From Beverwykella pulmonaria (Eukaryota; Ascomycota; Dothideomycetes; Pleosporales; Melanommataceae), in contig BCHH01000004.1 in the NCBI GenBank assembly GCA_001599595.1, positions 1,381,997 through 1,445,996 of the forward strand: a stretch of 64,000 nt of DNA. The letters run 5' to 3'. This document shows, in pieces, positions 22,101 to 33,655 of the stretch. The notes under the pieces are model-generated. The model had not been told where the DNA came from, did not search any database, and worked only from the letters and a program-made list of their open reading frames with translations. Positions within the stretch are counted from its first letter, which is position 1. The number at the start of each line of letters is the position of its first letter. Both the position numbers and the translations under genes were made by a program.

Positions 22101-24232
22101 ACAACACGATCTTCGGTTTCTCCGCAACACGTGCTGTCCCTGGAGTCTAACTTTAATCGAAGGTTCCTTCGGCTCTTTCCGTCGCATAATCGAAATGCAA
22201 GATAGTCTCGAGTGGTCACCCATAGAAGGGTGTGATTTTGTTGGAGACATAATGTTCAATGGAGACAGGAGGAACGGCTGGCAAGTCACAGTTTCATTCA
22301 AGACTAAATGGAGTCTGTAGGTTGAACAGTAGAAAGACCACTAGCTGTCGCGAAGCGGTTCAGAACTGCTTCGATGCTGCTCAAATGGCAGTCTCTTAAG
22401 GTGAATGTTCATTGATAGACGTGAAAGTTTGTGGGTCTGACCTCATTGTTCGGATCATGCATCTCCTCAATGGCGAAACTTTGAGGCTGATTCAGCGATG
22501 CATATAGCGATCGGATCTTATCTTCTATTTGCCTTGGGCGACTTGGAGTGTTGTGCAAGGCTAATTCCACGCCGCAGCACGTGCATCGAGCCGCAGCCTA
22601 AGGGAGCGGAAGGATGACCGCTGCAATATGGTTTTGAAATCTATAGGTTAAGGCCTCCGGCAGAGGCCAGTGGCCCTTCCGTAGCAATGGTGTTCGGAGC
22701 CTTCAAACGACTTTGAGATGTAGAGCACTAGAGATGCTGCCCTAGACAAACGAAGCGATTGCGCATCCTGCGGATGAGAAGGAATTAAGGCGGCCTTCGT
22801 AATGTCTCTGGTCGGGATGTTCGGAGGATCGAGAATATGGCGTCTTGATGGGGAAATCGATTTGCAATTGATTGATGGGCGATGGAGGGAGATTGATGGT
22901 GTCGCAATCAATCTGCCCGCACTGGGCATGAGGCGCCAAGACGCTAGCACTTGTCTGGCAGACCATAAACCAAACCCCACTATTTGCACCTTAACCTTAT
23001 TCCCACTCCGTTCCCTTCTTCATCATTATGCATCTTCAATATTGCTCTCAGCTGGCCTGGAGCTGTGCTTGCCTTCATTATGTCTCTCTTGACGGACTAG
23101 CATACCGACGATTTTCTTTGCTGGGGTCGCGATGTGGCCTATGCCCGGGCGTTTCGAAATCTTCCGTCTCAGGTTAAGCACACTAGAACGATCGCCAACC
23201 CCGCCCAGCGCCACAGGGAATTATTAGACGGGTCGTCTCTTCAGCCCCTGATCAATCACGTCGCATCGGAGGCCCCATGTAGAAGCCGTCCGAACAACCT
23301 TAGGTTTCTCCGCTTTCATTCGGCTTCACAATCATGGATCATAGTGCGAGAAAGTGCAATCTAGAGCCGCATCGGTGCCCCTTGGCCGCTTGTTGGACCA
23401 AACGCGGATTCATAGAGGCAAACGTATCCATCTCACGATGTGCGCTGTGCCCCAGCAAGGTTCTCAGTTTGCCCCACGCTATGGTTGGGATCCCTGTGAC
23501 CCACGAGTCAAGCACCAATTCCAAAGCGCAGACTGTAGTTGGACTAGAATTTCAATACACGTTTCCAAGGCACATGAACCGACAGTAGCAGACTAACCGA
23601 GAGTAATGAATGCAGTCAAAAGCAACGGTCCACAGCTACGTATTGGCTGCATCGACTTGTGTAATCATCAGTCCTATGTCGCAAAATCGCCCGAGAGCGG
23701 CGTTCGATGCGATATCCGGCATAGAATGCTTGGACAGTCTGATGAGAGACTTATTTCTCCAGACGTGACCCATGGGCGGGCGAACACAATCAGCCTACAC
23801 TTCTCCAGCAGTCTGAGATTCCTTACATCGAGAGAGCCTTGTTCGGGGCGGGGTGTGCCGCAGACATCTGGTAAGCACACGTTTCTTCAATCTCTTCCAC
23901 GTCCGTGACATTTCACTTTTGGGTTCACGCCGCGGGGCTGTATGCATCTCTGTTGGGCTTAGTCCTAAATAGTAGCCGTTCTGTGTGTGTGAGGCGTAAT
24001 TTAGCCCGGCGCTTCGCCGATCACGTGCTAGACTCGTTTCGCACGAGAGCATCGCACAGTAAGATATGTCACATTGTCATTTATCAGCGTACAATGCCAT
24101 CCAAGAAATGCGCCAGCTCCGCAAGCTCTAATCCCCTGCTTCGCTTTATATTTATTCTCTGACTAGTCTCGTTGTTTAGTTTTTCTGCTTCGTCCTACTT
24201 TTGCCAAGCTAAATACGAGCCAATCCAACAAC
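19176..24232. other. Long gene-free stretch between the cluster and a regulator
   Basis: Five kilobases with only short, mutually overlapping frames on both strands. Composition is mixed, with a C-rich run near 20412-20430. The stretch at about 21870-22220 (minus) has brief protein-like frames that shift repeatedly, possibly an old decayed gene, but I cannot name it. No RNA gene or intact transposon is visible. Confidence 0.5.
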
Positions 24233-26724
24233 ATGACATCGAGATATGAGGTACGAGGGGATACACCAGCCATTACCCGACGTCGAAGTGTTTTAGCATG
24301 CGCGAGATGCAGAGCCAGAAGGGTTAAGTGCGACAGAGCGCAGCCAGCATGCTCCAATTGCTCAAAGGCTGGAACGCTCTGCCAGCCAGCTTCAGCGACG
24401 CCGCATGCAACTGTGCCCCCTCAGACAGGAAAAAGAGAACCGGTCGATTATAACCGGCTATCAAAACCTGAAAGTGAAGTGGCACGGGTTTCTAGTAAAT
24501 CTCCATCTCGAGAGCCATCACTGCCTCCATCACCAGAAGGAAGCAGCGAAGTACGCGGACACGAAAACCGGGGCAAACTCGTTGCGGGCACAGAAACCAG
24601 ATATATAAGTCCTTTCTCCTGGGCTGCTGTTGCCGAAGAGGTTCGTAAAATGTTTGCCGGTTAGATTCATCACTTACTAACTTCATCAGGTTGCTGATAT
24701 CGAAGCCATGCTTGGAGGAGTTTCTCGCCATCCTGATGAGCCTCCGGCTACAATAACTAGTGCTCCTTCCAATGAGGAGTATATAACTCCTCTACCAGAT
24801 GATCGACTTCACCAGACACTTCTCAATATTTTCAGCCACCATGTGGACCCTGTGATCCGCATTCTACATTGGCCCTCATTCTTGGAACTTTCACGGACTT
24901 TTCGACGAGCAAGGAACCCGCATATGCATGCATCACCAGTCCCCCACTATCCAGATAATTTTTTTCCTAGTCCTTCATTTGATGCATCTCAGTCAAGGGT
25001 ATATCCCAACCCACCAGTTGTGCCTTCTCAGGGTCAACGGTTTCATGCTCGACCAAATACAGACTCATCTCCAAACTCCGGATTTTTATCTCTGCTCTAT
25101 TCTGTATATTACGCTGCGGTGGTATCCGTAATTGATATGCCAAACCCTCCAGATCTAGGACAGAATATTAGCGCTTTCAACCTTGCGGAGACATTCAAAA
25201 GGGTAATTACAAATCGGGTCATGTCTCTCAACGAGAGCGTTGCAGCCTCTGAGTCTCTAGAAATGCTTCAAGCATTGGTGCTTAATCTGGTAAGCTAATG
25301 CAGCCGTGATGCCGATTTTACTTCACTAACCAAGCTTATAGTCTGTGGGGCCAATACTTCAACTCCAGTGGCTTCAGCTTGGTGTGGCGATCCGCATGGC
25401 TCAAGGCCTCGGTGTTCATCGAGACGGCTCGAATTTTGGTTTGAGGCCCATTGAAATTGAGGTTCGACGCCGAGTGTGGGCACAAATCTGTATTCTCGAT
25501 GTACGATTCGCCGAGAAATTATGTCGAGAGCCGACCATTGACATGGACTCCTACGACACTGCTTTGCCTATGAGCATCTGCGACGCGGACCTAAGCGACC
25601 TTGATGAGCAATACTTCGCTTCCAGGCAAGGGCGAGAATCAAACTTCAAGACTCACCAGGAGGTCGAGCAGGAACAAGAGCGATTTTCACCATTTTCCGA
25701 GATGACGCTTACACTGGTAGAAGCGGAAATCGCAAGGCTGATGGCGCAGCTCCACTCCTCTCGATTTCGTGCTCGAGATGCCATCTTTCAGTCAAGCTTT
25801 AGTTCGCCCCACCTCTCAAGACGATCTACAGGCTCTTCTGCCTCGAGATCTGATAAAGCTCACTGGGTAGGCCGACTCGAAAACCGGTTTCAATCAGTGT
25901 ATAGACTGAACAGTCTCGATACTTCACACGCCATGCAGTTCCTTGTACTGGAGATGATAGGCATCAACATCGCGAAGGCGAAATTCGTTACGAGATTGTT
26001 GGAGTGGAGAGAGATATATGCGGGTATGGGCGATCCACAGAGAGATGGCGAAATCGCAAGGTAAGTTTGCTTTCTTAGTTTTTCAATTGCCAGTCGTGAC
26101 CCAAAAAAATTGCTATATGAGATATTAAAGGCCATTGCAATCCATTCTAATCGGAACTTTCAAACTGACTTGTATAGACTCTTCCGCGACGCCGTCGGTC
26201 TTGCTACTCGTAGTCTCTCCCTTTCCCACCAGTACTCAAGCTCTCCCTACAGCTGGTATACAAAGCGTCTCAGAGATGCATACACTGCATCATTCATGGC
26301 AGTCTGTTTGGCTTCTGATAGTGTACATTTGGAAACCGAGGACATAAATTCCGCCTGGTCTGTTTTACTGCAACTATTCCCCGTTGAAGCCACCGGTAGC
26401 GTCGTGGAACCCGGAACTTCTAAGAGCTTGCTGAATAAGGTGCTGCTGAATGCCAGAATGCGTAGAGAAACAGGCGTGTCCGCTCCTAATACACAGGCGA
26501 TCCGAGAACAAGCGCTGTACGCTGCGGCGGGAAGCAGCCATCACGGTTACGCATCAAGTATGGCTTCGAACCTTCCAGTGACCCTCCCGACAAGCATTGG
26601 GGACGTTGGAACCTTTCAATCTTCTGGAAATCTGTTCGAAGACTTCGATGCCATTATGCAGGAGCCACTATGGCCGTCTGGATTAGATGCTGTGGACAAT
26701 AACAGCTACGGCTCTTGGGTATGA
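24233..26724 (+). CDS. Zn2Cys6 transcription factor with fungal-specific (MHR) domain
   Basis: Zinc-cluster regulator, 757 residues by my model. Exons are 24233-24640, 24690-25289, 25342-26060 and 26178-26724; introns of 49, 52, 117 bp. The cluster is intact in exon 1: Cys23, Cys26, Cys33, Cys40, Cys43 and Cys50 with the basic stretch RCRARRVKC. A Ser/Pro-rich linker follows. The Fungal_trans region spans about 170-450, including MAQGLGVHRDGSNFGLRPIE and VRRRVWAQICILD, which match the usual GLHRD..E.RRRvWW pattern. The third intron was placed so that EIAR joins LFRDAVGLATRSL; a closer acceptor at 26130 would shift the frame. The protein ends in an acidic tail (FEDFDAIMQEPLWPSG) that resembles an activation region. 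Its targets are unknown and it is about 5 kb from the metabolic cluster. Confidence 0.85.
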
Positions 26725-27123
26725 CTTCTCTCCACGCTTTGCTTCTCAGTATTCCACGCTCAGCAAACGTCCTGTAAACGTCCTCTCCGCTTCTTTCGAT
26801 TAATTTTGAATCTTCGTTCTTCCACGATTTCTCGCCGTCATTTTCGCAAACTCAATTCCCAAGGGAACTTAGCCGATAGAATTTTCCGGGTGCTGCTCTA
26901 CTATTCAAGAATATTTCCTTTTGTCAAGATCGATTCATTTTCATTCCGCACGGACGGCGTCTTTCTATTTGAACATTTTACGGAACGGTGCCTAAATTAA
27001 CCAGCCACCAGAACGTCCACACGCCGACAGCTTCAACACACCAACCACCGTCACTTCCACATTCTCGGCCCTACGGGCAACCGCTAGTCCACCAACAGAG
27101 AGAAATACAAAGTAACACGCTTA

Positions 27124-27584
27124 TGGTACCCGGCACCTTTCACTCTCAATCTCGCCCATCCTCACCTTCAAACAGCGCGATCGAGTCTTCAGGCATGAAG
27201 AGGCAAGCCTCCTTACCGCCTAACTATCTCGAAACTTCGGGCCTGACGGCGCAATTCAATCCTTCAAACACGCCACGTCTGATGTTCGATGGAGTTCTGC
27301 TAAACAACAATTGCTGCCCCGGGAATTCGAAAACATGGCCTTTAAACGATGGTCAACACCTGTCTACTCCACGGATTACGCGAGATCGATCTGTATCTCA
27401 ACCCCAACAAGCCAACTTCTTGAAGGCCAGGACACAAGAACAGTTGAAAAGACGATCTATGGCAAACATGAAGACAACTTCGTCGAACCTCCGTCCACAA
27501 TACAATGTGGATTCCGTGGCAGTGAGTCCGGAACCCGAAGCCATAAAAGGTCACATCTATACTAGCAACGTTCCTTATCGTTGA
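27124..27584 (+). CDS. Hypothetical Ser/Pro/Asn/Gln-rich protein or terminal exon
   Basis: An open frame of 153 codons from ATG 27124; the same frame is open upstream to about 26973 without an ATG. Either a short gene starts at 27124 or this is the last exon of a gene whose 5' exons I cannot place. The protein is rich in Ser, Pro, Asn, Gln and Thr and has no domain I recognise. It follows the regulator ending at 26724 in the same direction, but I found no frame-preserving splice joining them. The composition looks protein-like rather than random, but confidence is low. Confidence 0.35.
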
Positions 27585-28525
27585 AAGTGCGGGCTGGTAT
27601 TCAATGTCGCGCTAGGAGTCGTATTTTTCTGTGGATATTGTTAGGAGAAGTATATATTGTAATAACGTTGTTCGGCAAGAAAGATATAGAGTCTGGGCAA
27701 GATATACGGTAGATTTGGTTCTTTGTCGCCCTTTTCTTTTGCTTATTTGTACAATCTTTCAATATCTGCCTATTCTTTAGTCTCAAGCGGTATATCACAA
27801 TTAAATGAGGACTTGAAGAAAGACGGTTTAAATCTACAATTTTATTCATGCATACATATCTACTTATGTGAAAATTTCCATTTCTTAGCAACAGATTTCT
27901 TTGCTTAGTCATTTGATCCGCGGAACGAGTTATTCGCATTCTATTGCATCAAAATCACAAGCTCTCTCTTTCTACATTTCCGCACAATCATACTACATGA
28001 GTAGGAAGACCTACAGTAATACCCATGATTCAAGAGCCTCTCTCCTAGTGGAATGATTTACCTGCTTATCGTTTATTGAATGGGACTCCACGAGGGGTGA
28101 GTGTCCGCGTTCCACACGATGATGAGATCCACGCTGTAACCGCGATCAACAAGACGCGATCCATTTTAGGAATGCCACTTTCAAAAACCAAGAATTTTTG
28201 GCCCCAATAAGTCTTCGCATTCGTGGCTCAAACCTTGCGCCTCAACAGCTCTAAATGAATAGCATGCAACATGCTGCGGCTCGTGTTCGTGTTCGAGTCC
28301 GACTGTACGGTACCGACAACAGAGTTTGCTAATTTACCCGTCAAACTCTGGCAAGCTGATTGGCACGACCCTCGAACTCTTCACCGCCATGTGCCGGCGG
28401 CGGCATACAGGGATTTTTCCCCTTTCAGGAACGTTCGAGCGAATACTTCTAGGCTTCGACGTGCAATGAAAGAATATGAATCTGAGAGCATCATGATCGC
28501 CTTTGACTTAGTAAGATTCACTGTA
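27585..28525. other. Intergenic, AT-rich
   Basis: AT-rich sequence leading up to the transposon. No gene recognised; short frames only. Confidence 0.5.
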
Positions 28526-28534
28526 ACGTGTTCC

Positions 28535-28568
28535 ACCACCGAGCGCATCACACCACCGAGCGCATCAC
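28535..28568. repeat. 17-bp tandem duplication inside the left inverted repeat
   Basis: ACCACCGAGCGCATCAC occurs twice in tandem (28535-28551 and 28552-28568). The right inverted repeat has it once. The left end therefore differs in length from the right by one unit, a lesion or regulatory variant specific to this copy. Confidence 0.85.
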
Positions 28569-28793
28569 CCCCGTACCAAAACGTACTGTGAGCGACAATA
28601 CAATAAAATGCAACCACCACCACCCACTGTATCAACTTCAAATGAAGCTAGAATCACTATTGCTATTAAAGCTACAAAATCCACCCTGTATTTATTAAAA
28701 CAAGCTGCTGCGCACGCCTATTTAGTGCCTTAAGCGACCCTAAGCTATCAGAGCAATGGATGAGCCTCACAACGTGATTGCCAGCCCAACTGC

Positions 28794-29536
28794 AGGAATC
28801 TTACACCGCTAGAAGAGGACACAATAGTAGAGCGCATACTTGACCTAGATTCAAGAGGGTTTCCACCGTCAAAGGGCCTGCTGCAAGATATAGCCAACAG
28901 CCTGCGCAACTACTAAGGGCTACCACTAGTTAGCATTAACTAGCCAAACCGCTTCATCAAACAAACAGAGGCAATTTAAACGCGTTAGAATCAATCCTAC
29001 AATAATTAAAGGAAGAAACAAGAAGATCTAGAGGTTATTAGCACGTGGTTTAAGCTTGTAGCTAATATAAAGGCGAAGTACAGCATCCTAGATACAGATA
29101 CCTACAACTTTAACAAATCTAGCTTTATAATAGGGGTCATAGGGCCCTAGCTTGTAATTACAGCTTTATAAAGACAAGAGAAACCTAAGCTAGTTCAGCT
29201 AGGTGATCGCGAGTGGGCTACAATAATTAGGAGCATATGCGCTGCTAGGTGGGCTATCCCACCGTTTAGCTTTGCAAGACAATTGAGGTTCAAACAAAGC
29301 GTAAAAGTTGTAAACAGAAGTATATACAGAATTAAGGCGCATTAACAATAGAGAAAGGAGCTCAGTTAGCTGCTAATAGTGATGCTGGTGGGCAGGAAAC
29401 TTGTGGAGAGTCTTTAAGGAGTAGTCGCGCAGCAGGTGCAGCACCGCAACAAAGGCGCTGTGGGCGCTGCGGCAAGCCAGGACATAATTCGCGAACCTGC
29501 GGAGAGGTTTCATCTGATTCTTCTGATACTGAGTAA
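28794..29536 (+). pseudogene. Decayed, internally deleted Fot/pogo transposase
   Basis: From 28800 the frame reads LTPLEEDTIVERILDLDSRG, the HTH_CENPB-type DNA-binding region of Fot/pogo transposases, and continues through in-frame stops. Several stops sit where the family has Trp or Gln (TGG to TAG, CAA to TAA), the pattern expected of RIP. The family NFDETGF catalytic block reads NFNKSSF here, so the first catalytic Asp is lost. The frame reaches REWATII and a PPF-like block near 29260, then jumps to the C-terminal tail. The remaining DDE catalytic core is deleted. The tail keeps a zinc knuckle, CGRCGKPGHNSRTC (C-x2-C-x4-H-x4-C), and stops at 29534-29536. It cannot encode an active enzyme. 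Confidence 0.8.
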
Positions 29537-30052
29537 TATAATTTATAGCACAATACAATTTGTGGTTGTAAATATATTGTGATTTGTACTGTCGCTCACA
29601 GTACGTTTTGGTGCAGGGGTGATGCGCTCGGTGGTGGAACACGTTATGCTTTAGTAATAAGAGGACTCCTTTAAGGATGCCCTCTTCTATCAAGCTATAT
29701 AGCTCCCAACACATCTGCGCTAGCAGGTAAGTGGTTAAGAGCTCTATAATTATCCTAGTATCCTATTTTTTATCTTGTTACATAAATGCCTACTCTCTCT
29801 TGTGCTCTGCACCCTTCTAAATTAAGTACTTGTTAATTTGCTGCTAAGCAAAGTTGAAGTAACAATAGTTACTACACCATATCTACTAGTGTAGAGCGCG
29901 CGAGCGCGTTAGTTTAGGCTGCCTTTTACAAGACCTGTGGATGGCACTAGTCTGCTTGAGTGACTAATATAACATGTACTTGCTAGGGGTAGGAGAAAGG
30001 GAGCTATTAGGTAGCGCAAGCTGAGCTGCCTTTTAGAGATCTTTATACTGAA

Positions 30053-30078
30053 TTTTTTTTTTTTTTGGGGGGGGGGGG
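30053..30078. repeat. T14-G12 homopolymer junction
   Basis: Fourteen T (30053-30066) are followed directly by twelve G (30067-30078). Such a purine-pyrimidine junction could be a slippage product or an assembly artefact; it lies just before the transposase-like scrap. Confidence 0.8.
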
Positions 30079-30097
30079 TTTCGCACAACTTAATACA

Positions 30098-30292
30098 CTA
30101 GCTTCTTCTAGTGACGTAATAGTGTAGGAGGACAGCTAGTACAGTGAGCTTTAGTTGCGGTGGTGCGGGTGGCAGCTGAGTGTAGTAGGCGTTGAATTGT
30201 AGAGGGTCGCGATTGAACTCCTTAACAAGCTCTGCAACTGAAGCACCAGCCAAAGCTTTAGAGATGATTTGTAGTTGCGAGTCTAGAGTTAA
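30098..30292 (-). pseudogene. Helix-turn-helix transposase-like fragment
   Basis: A 65-codon minus-strand segment reads LTLDSQLQIISKALAGASVA and goes on to ELVKEFN before losing similarity and reaching a stop. The pattern is that of the N-terminal helix-turn-helix found in Tc1/pogo-type transposases. No catalytic part is present nearby. Assigned from pattern only. Confidence 0.3.
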
Positions 30293-30509
30293 ATTAGGCC
30301 TCTAGCACCTATTTCCTGAAATTTCTGTGCCAAATTGACGACCTTACGACATCGTATTTGCGAGTTGAAATGTGGAGGTGTATGCGACGCGTTTTTGAGT
30401 TCTCTCGTCTAGTGTGCAAAATTTTCGACGCGTGACTATAGTACAAACTAGGATTCAATTGCTCAAAATCTTTTGGAGACAGGAATGCATACGCTTTTGT
30501 TACGGTTAT

Positions 30510-30610
30510 ATCACGTGCCATTATACTAGCTATATATAGGGTTCCTCTCGCCCAACCTTCTCTGACACACAGAGAGCTCAATTCACCTCATTTTAACTCC
30601 AACAGCTTTC
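30510..30610 (+). promoter_or_regulatory. Promoter-like TATA segment in transposon island
   Basis: A CACGTG-containing stretch (TATCACGTGCC, 30509-30519) is followed by TATATATAGGG at about 30531-30541 and a CT-rich leader. The arrangement resembles an LTR or gene promoter reading rightward, but no coding sequence follows. Confidence 0.3.
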
Positions 30611-30674
30611 AAAGACTTTTTTCACTGTGGACTAATAGGATCGCGACAGTCCGCTTGGGACATCTGAGACAACG

Positions 30675-30706
30675 CTTTTAACAGTATGTACTTTTAACAG
30701 TATGTA
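30675..30706. repeat. 16-bp exact tandem duplication
   Basis: CTTTTAACAGTATGTA is repeated exactly twice in tandem (30675-30690 and 30691-30706). No function inferred. Confidence 0.8.
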
Positions 30707-31248
30707 GTACGTGTACGTCTGCGTAGGACGTACGAAATTAGCGTAACCATAAGACGTTTTGTACAGGTAACGAGACCTAGTTTCTAGCGTACTACGTAAT
30801 ACTGTAGTACGGTTAAAGAGGTTTCTAGTATTGTATCCTCCTATTTTTAGAGCGAATCTGTACGCACCTAGAGGCATATTTTGAATAGTACTTCAGGAAA
30901 TTGTAAGACTGATTTTGGAACTTCGTTATTGTAAAGTTAGTAGTCTTAAGGATCAGCTACATAAGTCCTTACGCTAGAAGCATCTAGGTAGCTAATATTG
31001 CAAGAATGTGACGATATTATACATAGCCAACCCTAGAAGACCCTCAGGCAGGCTTCGGGCCAGCCTAAACAGGATCACGTAACTATGCAGGAGTATATAG
31101 TCTTCTTGACGTTTCCTAAGTCAAACTCAAGGATTCGTCTCAATACAATCGTACGCTTACATTTAAGCCTCCTTCTCACGAAACTCCTCACAAAGAAGAG
31201 CCACGCAAAGGCTTTCTCTATTAACACAATCTTCCTTACTAGTATTTG

Positions 31249-31500
31249 TGTTATGAACATATTACACGAAACGTCAACAGGTAACCAGTTATCATTCGAC
31301 CATGACCCCTAGGATCGGGACAAGGAGATTGATGGATATTACGAAGAGTATGGCCTTGGTGAGGACGTTAGCCGTAACATGGATCTGTGGATCTGTGGAT
31401 CTGCACGACAGATCTACAGATCCAAAGGAAGTCAGATTGATATATAAGCTTTGCGAATCTCCTTTATAGTTTAGTACAGTTGTAAGGGTTTTCTAATGAG
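31249..31500 (+). mobile_element. Possible LTR relic, copy 1
   Basis: Begins TGTTATGAACATAT, the TG-start typical of LTRs, and has TTGATATATA 188 bp later followed by GCGAATCTCCT. A second region at 32001 shows the same anchors in the same order and spacing (see next entry). The sequence between the anchors is heavily diverged, so this is a tentative call. It also holds a near-palindrome around 31383-31422, built from repeated GATCTGTG and its complement. Confidence 0.35.
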
Positions 31501-32000
31501 GGACAATGATCATTTGGCGACTGCGTCGTTCTAGGAGGGATAAAGTCAGAGCAGCTTATAGTAAAGCCGTCTGACTTTGGATCAGCTAGCTACATCAGGA
31601 CAAGCCTAACCCGTTACAATAGTCAAGTCGATTGTATCCGCCCGAGTACAACTGTTCTGCCTGCCAGTCCACTCACAGCGAAGCCTCCAGTCCACAGAAC
31701 CTTATTGCCCATCACAGCTTTGCCTCCTTCTTATATTACCTTGTGTTCCCTCCTCTCACCCTCTACACTTAGCGACCTCCTCTTAGTCGTGACGACGCCC
31801 AAGGACCCAGGAATCCCGCATAACAATTTTTCTTAAGAAGCTTACAAATCAAGCAAGTTGTAATAATACTACAACTTCTAGCAATAGGAACTTATTTGAT
31901 GCTAAGGATAAGCACCTATACTAGATAATAGATTAGCCACTAGATCGAATTGATAGTTAAAGATTAACCTGTACATAAACTCTATTATCTTTAAGATTAC

Positions 32001-32260
32001 TGTTATGAATATATCTCTGATCCATAGGTCTTGGGCTCCATAGACCCCAACAGTAACCCTGGAGAAGACTACGATCGCGGGGATGACGCAGATCATAGCA
32101 TGAGCACGTGATTAATGAGCACGTGATTAATGAGCACGTGATGGCTTTGTGGCTCTGCAATCATAGAGTCACAAGGCCATCATAATCAAATTGATATATA
32201 GACCTCACGAATCTCCTAGATATTTTAGCATAGTCAATCTGAGATCTTTACCTCGATCCT
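32001..32260 (+). mobile_element. Possible LTR relic, copy 2
   Basis: Begins TGTTATGAATATAT and has TTGATATATA 190 bp later, followed by CACGAATCTCCT. The anchors match copy 1 at 31249 with a 2-bp spacing difference. Together they could be the LTRs of a decayed copia-type element or two solo LTRs of one family. No gag or pol remnant is visible between them. Confidence 0.35.
32101..32142. repeat. Triplicated 15-bp unit carrying CACGTG
   Basis: TGAGCACGTGATTAA is repeated about 2.8 times in tandem from 32101. Each unit contains the E-box CACGTG, the site class of fungal bHLH factors. It lies inside the putative LTR, upstream of its TATATA stretch. Confidence 0.8.
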
Positions 32261-33655
32261 TGATGTATCACTCTTGCATAATTGTGTCTGGAAGTGACTA
32301 CTTTATCACTGCGAGCCTTACTAGAGCCTCCTAGATTCTATTGTACTATCACCCCATCCCACCATCTGGCATCACCTTTCGGCCCTAGCCCTCACTCTTT
32401 CCTACCTAGGGTAGATACAACCTTAACAATTACCTTTAATATTCTTTGTATAATATCTTATTTACTGTCGTGATGTGACGAAGTAGATTGAGAGAGTGAT
32501 GATCGTTATTGATTCTACAGAGGAGGAGCTACCGAAGAAATATCTATAGTCTTACCAAGCACGCTAGGAGCCTATCAAGACATTGAAAACAAATATAGAA
32601 GTGAGTTACATGAGCAAACATAGAAGTGACTCATCATGTGACCTACAGGCCGACAATTATCTTCCATTAGTATAAGAGAGATTTTAATAAATGTATAAGA
32701 TTGTATCAATAAACAAAAACTCCTTATTTGTAGTCCTAACTAAAGCTATCTAAATTTAAAAGGGCTGGCTACGTTACCCGATTATTAAAGCTGTATAAGA
32801 CAGTTCAATAACTTATATTACTCTTTCAAACAAGTATTTTTCTCCTTCTACTTCCCCTAATTCTCTAGTTATTAAGTTAAACCCTAATATATTGTCTATC
32901 TGTACAAGTGTTTTTAGCTGCTACAACTACAGCAAGTATAGCCATATAAATTTTCAATTCACGTATGAAAGTACTACTAATCTAAGAATTTACGGAACCG
33001 ATTTGGTCAAACTGTATAAAAAGAGATATGGCATGCTACAAATTAATGTTACAACGTGACAAGGCTAGAATCTGTAACTTTGTGTTGACCTAGAGCAATA
33101 GCCTCCTTGATCCACATTTTAAGTCAGATACAACAGGACCTCGTAAGTATATATTTATTGGTCTCAACGAGCCCGACTTTCCCAACTGCCATCCAATGAT
33201 CTGGCTCGAGTTCTCATGTACATGTGGAGGGATCTTCCACAATATACAACCTCGGCAACATAACATGTAGTGCAAACGACATATTATGGAACACAATCCT
33301 AATACTCTACGCAACAGCTACACATCTTAATTGTATATTAAGGTTCTACGCTATAACCTTCTCCCTCACTACTGTTAAGGGCAGCTATTCGAGCAGAATA
33401 ACGCGCGTGTATATACGGCTGCCACAACGCGCCCTTTTAGAGTTGATCACTCAATCACAACTATCAACTAGCCGCCCCACTTGCCAGACATCAACACTAT
33501 TAAGCATATATAGTGGCACTGTCGGTATACCCGCCCGTGAAATGGGAAGGTACCTTGGACGCTGTTAATCGACTGCCCGTGGGTTTCGCGGAACGCTAAT
33601 CCACGGCGGTGCAAGAGCGCAGGGTACGGTAAAAAGAGTATGGATTACTTGTGAC

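Larger units (their letters stand above)
28526..29644 (+). mobile_element. Non-autonomous Fot/pogo-type (Tc1-mariner superfamily) DNA transposon, complete ends
   Basis: A 1119-bp element bounded by terminal inverted repeats. The left end starts ACGTGTTCCACCACCGAGCG at 28526 and the right end is its reverse complement ending at 29644. The inverted repeats run about 60 bp, to near 28603 on the left and 29584 on the right. A TA dinucleotide flanks each side (28524-28525 and 29645-29646), the target duplication expected of this superfamily. Inside are the two ends of a CENP-B-type transposase with the middle missing (see next entry). Full-length members are usually near 2 kb, so about half is gone. 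With both termini intact it could once have been mobilised in trans. Confidence 0.85.
29645..33655. other. AT-rich island with transposon relics
   Basis: Four kilobases of AT-rich sequence without intact genes. Separate entries describe the recognisable pieces: a homopolymer junction, a helix-turn-helix scrap, a promoter-like segment, short tandem repeats and two possible LTR relics. The rest shows nothing I can name. Confidence 0.6.

Noticed and set aside
26135..26347. Closer acceptor (after AAAG at 26130) for intron 3 of the third Zn2Cys6 gene
   Set aside because: Using it shifts into a frame that stops after about 70 codons and loses the conserved LFRDAVGLATRSL continuation.
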